Shown here in pieces: positions 44,511 through 46,962 of a stretch of DNA of 46,962 nucleotides. The stretch covers positions 1 to 46,962 of the forward strand of contig JAGHUI010000053.1 of the NCBI GenBank assembly GCA_018064885.1. The letters run 5' to 3'. The notes under the pieces are model-generated. The model was not told where the DNA came from. It saw nothing but the letters and a program-made list of their open reading frames with translations, and searched no databases. Each line of letters starts with the position of its first letter. Position 1 is the first letter of the stretch. Origin of the DNA: Candidatus Minthosoma equi. GTDB taxonomy: Bacteria; Bacteroidota; Bacteroidia; Bacteroidales; Bacteroidaceae. The translations under genes and the position numbers were made by a program.

Positions 44511-44936
44511 ATGAAAAAGCTTATTTCAGCAATTATGATGCTTGTGCTCATGGCTGCGGCAATGCCAGCCAATGCACAGGCACAGGTGCTCGGAGGCAGT
44601 AACAACCAGACCATCGGCAAGGTTGAGAGCGACGGTACCATCCGCAACGCCAACAACTCAACAATAGGCAAGGTTGAGCGTGACGGCACAATCCGCAACG
44701 CCAACAACTCCAAGGTGGGCAAGATTGAGAGCGACGGCACCATCCGAAATGCCAATAACTCAAAGATTGGCAAGGTTGAGAGTGACGGTACTGTTCGCGA
44801 TGGCAACAACTCAAAGGTTGGCAAGGTTGAAAGTGATGGCACAATCCGCAATGCCAACAACTCTACGATTGGCAAGGCAAGCGGTGTTGACAAGAAGCTT
44901 GCTGCTGCCATATTCTTTATGAATGTGCTGAAATAA
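44511..44936 (+). CDS. Secreted protein with five 17-residue repeats (beta-flower-like)
   Basis: The 141-residue protein has a signal peptide (MKKLISAIMMLVLMAAAMPA, then NAQA) and five consecutive 17-residue units close to TIGKVESDGTIRNANNS, at about residues 33-117, with a partial sixth (TIGKASG). A hydrophobic C-terminal helix (LAAAIFFMNVLK) ends it. The units fit short beta strands with turns, as in the family named five-fold beta-flower protein, which I recall for similar Bacteroidota sequences. DNA repeat units are 51 bases and very similar. Function is unknown. The start at 44511 is preferred to a codon three residues upstream. Confidence 0.82.
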   Translation: MKKLISAIMMLVLMAAAMPANAQAQVLGGSNNQTIGKVESDGTIRNANNSTIGKVERDGTIRNANNSKVGKIESDGTIRNANNSKIGKVESDGTVRDGNNSKVGKVESDGTIRNANNSTIGKASGVDKKLAAAIFFMNVLK

Positions 44937-44961
44937 AAACAATATATTATTAATAGACGAG

Positions 44962-44998
44962 AAATAGGGTGCGCCAGTTGTGATGGCGCACCCTATTT
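44962..44998. terminator. Bidirectional terminator after the five-repeat gene
   Basis: AAATAGGGTGCGCC (44962-44975) and GGCGCACCCTATTT (44985-44998) form a perfect 14-bp stem with a 9-base loop between converging genes. Confidence 0.9.
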
Positions 44999-45044
44999 TC
45001 GTCTATTGTTGTTCTGCAAACAATCTTTTACGCTTAACTTCTCT

Positions 45045-46688
45045 CTATTGCTTAGATGTTATCATCTCGTCAAGATCTATTATTCTATCACAAAAGGCAA
45101 GCGAACTTTCTCTATGAGCGATAATAAGGATTGTTATGTCTTTATGGCTATTTGAAAGACTTTCTATTGCATTGTTTATTTCGCGTTCAGTCTGATTGTC
45201 TAAAGCAGAAGTCGCCTCGTCAAAGAAAAGGATTTCTGCTTGCTTGTACAATGCTCTTGCAATACCGATTCTTTGCTTTTGCCCTCCAGACATTCTGTTG
45301 CCAGCCTCGCCTAAATGCGTGTCAATGCCATCAGGAAGCGTTTTGGCCCATTCTCCAAGCTGCACTTGCTCCAGGACAGATATAACCCTGTCTCGGTCGA
45401 TTTCGCTATGTCCCAAGGCAATGTTCTGTGCCAAACTTCCTTGAGCAATAAAAATCTCTTGCGGAACATACCCAACAAGTTTGTGCCATGATTTTATATT
45501 GCTATCATTCAGTTTCTTGCCATCAATAGTGATGAATCCTTCGTCAAGAGGATAGAAGCCAAGCAACGCGTTGAAAAGCGTTGATTTGCCTGATCCGCTT
45601 GCCCCTTTTAATCCAATTCTCTCTCCCTTGTTTATTCGGCAGCTAACGTTTTTTAATACCTGAATGCCGTCAGGGAAGGAGAACGAGATATTGTTTGCTG
45701 CAATGCTGTCTTTGAATGTGATAGCATCTTGTTCCTTGCAATCTTCAGCCATATTCTCGTCAGCAATGCCATCAGCCACCGTATCAACACAATGGCTGTT
45801 TGCTTGCAGCGTGGTCCATGAACTCATGATGCCTCTTACTGCAGGAATCAATCGGAATGCAGCCACAGCAAATACTCCTCCAAGAATTTTTGTGTCTCCA
45901 TTGCTCAGGCAAAGCAGTAATGCCAAGCCGATAACGATAGACGCTTCGCTCAATAATGAAGGGAAAATGCGTATGGTTTCCATTCTGAATCGGCATTGGT
46001 TGATAAGATCAAGTCCTCCAGAGAATGACGTTTCCATTGCAGGAAAAGCATTGTTTATCTCAAGTTCAGCATATCCTCTGAATGTTTCCACAACTGTTCG
46101 GCTCTGATTCCGTCTTGCTTCAAGCTCTTCCTTGCCATATTTCTTTGACTTAGCCTTTATTACCTTGACGTTGAAAATAATCATCGGAATGAAGCCTGCA
46201 CATAGAAGAATGCCAGCCAAAGGCTCCCAGATAATCATTGCTGTTACCATCATTATCAGAAGGATAGCCTCACCGCATATTGTCATAATAGGGTAGAGTA
46301 TGTTCAAAGAAAAAGCATAGCAGATAAAGTTGACGTCATGGCCAAGCTGGACACTGCTTTTGCTCTTCAGGAACAGAAGGCCTCGTCTGTAATAGTTTGC
46401 GAACATTCTGTAGCTGAACTGCTTGTACAGTCCCAGCAGGAATTTGCTTTGAAATCTTGTCAGAATAAGTGAGATTCCATATTTGATGATGATGAATACC
46501 AGAACAGCGGAGCACATCAGCAATGCTTTGCCCATGTTGGGATTATCGCCAAGCACAAGAATAAGTATAGGAATCAATGCCGCCAGACTTGCAAAGTCCA
46601 AAAGTGCGCGAAGCAATACAGACAATGCAACCCAAATGCATTTTCTGCGCTCCTGTTTCGATAATAGATTGTATATTTTGCCAAGCAT
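45045..46688 (-). CDS. ABC exporter, fused membrane and ATPase domains
   Basis: This half-transporter of about 547 residues works as a dimer to export a substrate, perhaps a lipid, glycan or peptide. Six membrane helices occupy about 15-300 (VLLRALLDFASLAALIPILI; LYPIMTICGEAILLIMMVTA). The ATPase domain (about 325-545) has Walker A GASGSGKST, the Q-loop VGYVPQE, the signature MSGGQKQR, Walker B EILFFDEATSALD and the H-loop IAHR. The ATG at 46688 (MLGKIYNLLSKQER) fits relatives better; an in-frame ATG at 46736 would add 16 residues. No substrate gene is seen inside the window, so specificity is open. Confidence 0.88.
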   Translation of the reverse strand: MLGKIYNLLSKQERRKCIWVALSVLLRALLDFASLAALIPILILVLGDNPNMGKALLMCSAVLVFIIIKYGISLILTRFQSKFLLGLYKQFSYRMFANYYRRGLLFLKSKSSVQLGHDVNFICYAFSLNILYPIMTICGEAILLIMMVTAMIIWEPLAGILLCAGFIPMIIFNVKVIKAKSKKYGKEELEARRNQSRTVVETFRGYAELEINNAFPAMETSFSGGLDLINQCRFRMETIRIFPSLLSEASIVIGLALLLCLSNGDTKILGGVFAVAAFRLIPAVRGIMSSWTTLQANSHCVDTVADGIADENMAEDCKEQDAITFKDSIAANNISFSFPDGIQVLKNVSCRINKGERIGLKGASGSGKSTLFNALLGFYPLDEGFITIDGKKLNDSNIKSWHKLVGYVPQEIFIAQGSLAQNIALGHSEIDRDRVISVLEQVQLGEWAKTLPDGIDTHLGEAGNRMSGGQKQRIGIARALYKQAEILFFDEATSALDNQTEREINNAIESLSNSHKDITILIIAHRESSLAFCDRIIDLDEMITSKQ

Positions 46689-46768
46689 CAGCTTTTCTGT
46701 ATTTTCACAAGCAATAATAAAAGAGAAATAATTCAAAATACAAAGTAACTACATTTTGACGAGATGAG

Positions 46769-46776
46769 CAAATTTA
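46769..46776 (-). promoter_or_regulatory. Candidate -7 box for the ABC exporter gene
   Basis: TAAATTTG on the minus strand matches TAnnTTTG. It allows either of the two in-frame starts (46736 or 46688). Confidence 0.4.
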
Positions 46777-46962
46777 GCTAACAGAATTTGATATGCGATA
46801 GTTTCATGCCGTTTCAAGAGTGCTAAAAAAGCAGAAAAATGACAAAATTCTATTTCAGGTCGGCGCGCCTCATGAAATCTCATGAAAGAAAAGTGCTGAT
46901 GGCAGTTACACATATATTTATATATATAGGGCTGCGGGGGCGCACGAAGGCGGAATTGAAGA
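46777..46962. other. Right end of the window, no gene seen
   Basis: There is no convincing coding sequence on either strand. A GGCGCGCC palindrome near 46862 and a direct repeat of CTCATGAAA are the only visible structures. Confidence 0.5.

Overview
The window is a stretch of Bacteroidota chromosome, most likely Prevotellaceae (Prevotella or a close relative). The reasons are: promoters of the TAnnTTTG (-7) / TTTG (-33) type; A-rich rather than Shine-Dalgarno leaders; the conserved order rpsU-xerC-tRNA-Thr-tuf-tRNA-Trp-secE-nusG-rplKAJL-rpoBC; a DUF2795 protein, an HU-like protein with a C-terminal extension and hybrid-system-like AraC regulators; and many secreted plant-glycan enzymes. All calls come from reading the sequence and recalling protein families; no database search was run.

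Region 1 to 2.7 kb (mostly minus strand) is a small accessory zone. It holds a zeta-toxin-like kinase gene broken by a 74-bp palindromic insertion, its short translationally coupled upstream partner, a DUF2795 protein ending in a large hairpin, an ATP:cob(I)alamin adenosyltransferase, and a shortened methyltransferase-like protein. Region 2.7 to 8.5 kb (plus) is a compact run: secreted GH31 alpha-xylosidase, secreted GH105 unsaturated rhamnogalacturonyl hydrolase, birA and queA, closed by a bidirectional terminator. Region 8.5 to 14.3 kb has a minus-strand pair (lipoprotein 5'-nucleotidase, then GH51 arabinofuranosidase) and a divergent plus-strand pair (Nudix hydrolase, then a tandem-domain CE12 rhamnogalacturonan acetylesterase). 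With the L-rhamnose mutarotase at 19.5 kb these point to use of pectin (RG-I), arabinan and xyloglucan, although no SusC/SusD pair lies in the window.

Region 14.2 to 21 kb has an unrecognised two-gene coiled-coil module, tadA, an HU-like protein, an acyl-CoA ligase/rhaM/DUF2027 operon and a membrane Sel1 protein. Region 21 to 35.4 kb is the core translation/transcription cluster, with two tRNAs, an attenuator-like hairpin and a striking 9-bp CTAG array between rplL and rpoB. After rpoC come a large membrane-anchored TPR-like protein, a repeat-rich intergenic region, and two consecutive membrane-anchored AraC-family regulators. One has a propeller sensor but no histidine kinase; the other has a TPR sensor. 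They are followed by a TMEM43-family membrane protein, a secreted five-repeat protein and, on the minus strand, an ABC exporter.

The most interesting items are the kinase-less propeller/AraC regulator with hendecad linker and its TPR-AraC neighbour, the unknown two-gene module at 14.2 to 16.2 kb, the TMEM43/five-repeat pair, and three families of short repeats (21-bp hairpin repeat, 23-bp array, 9-bp CTAG array).
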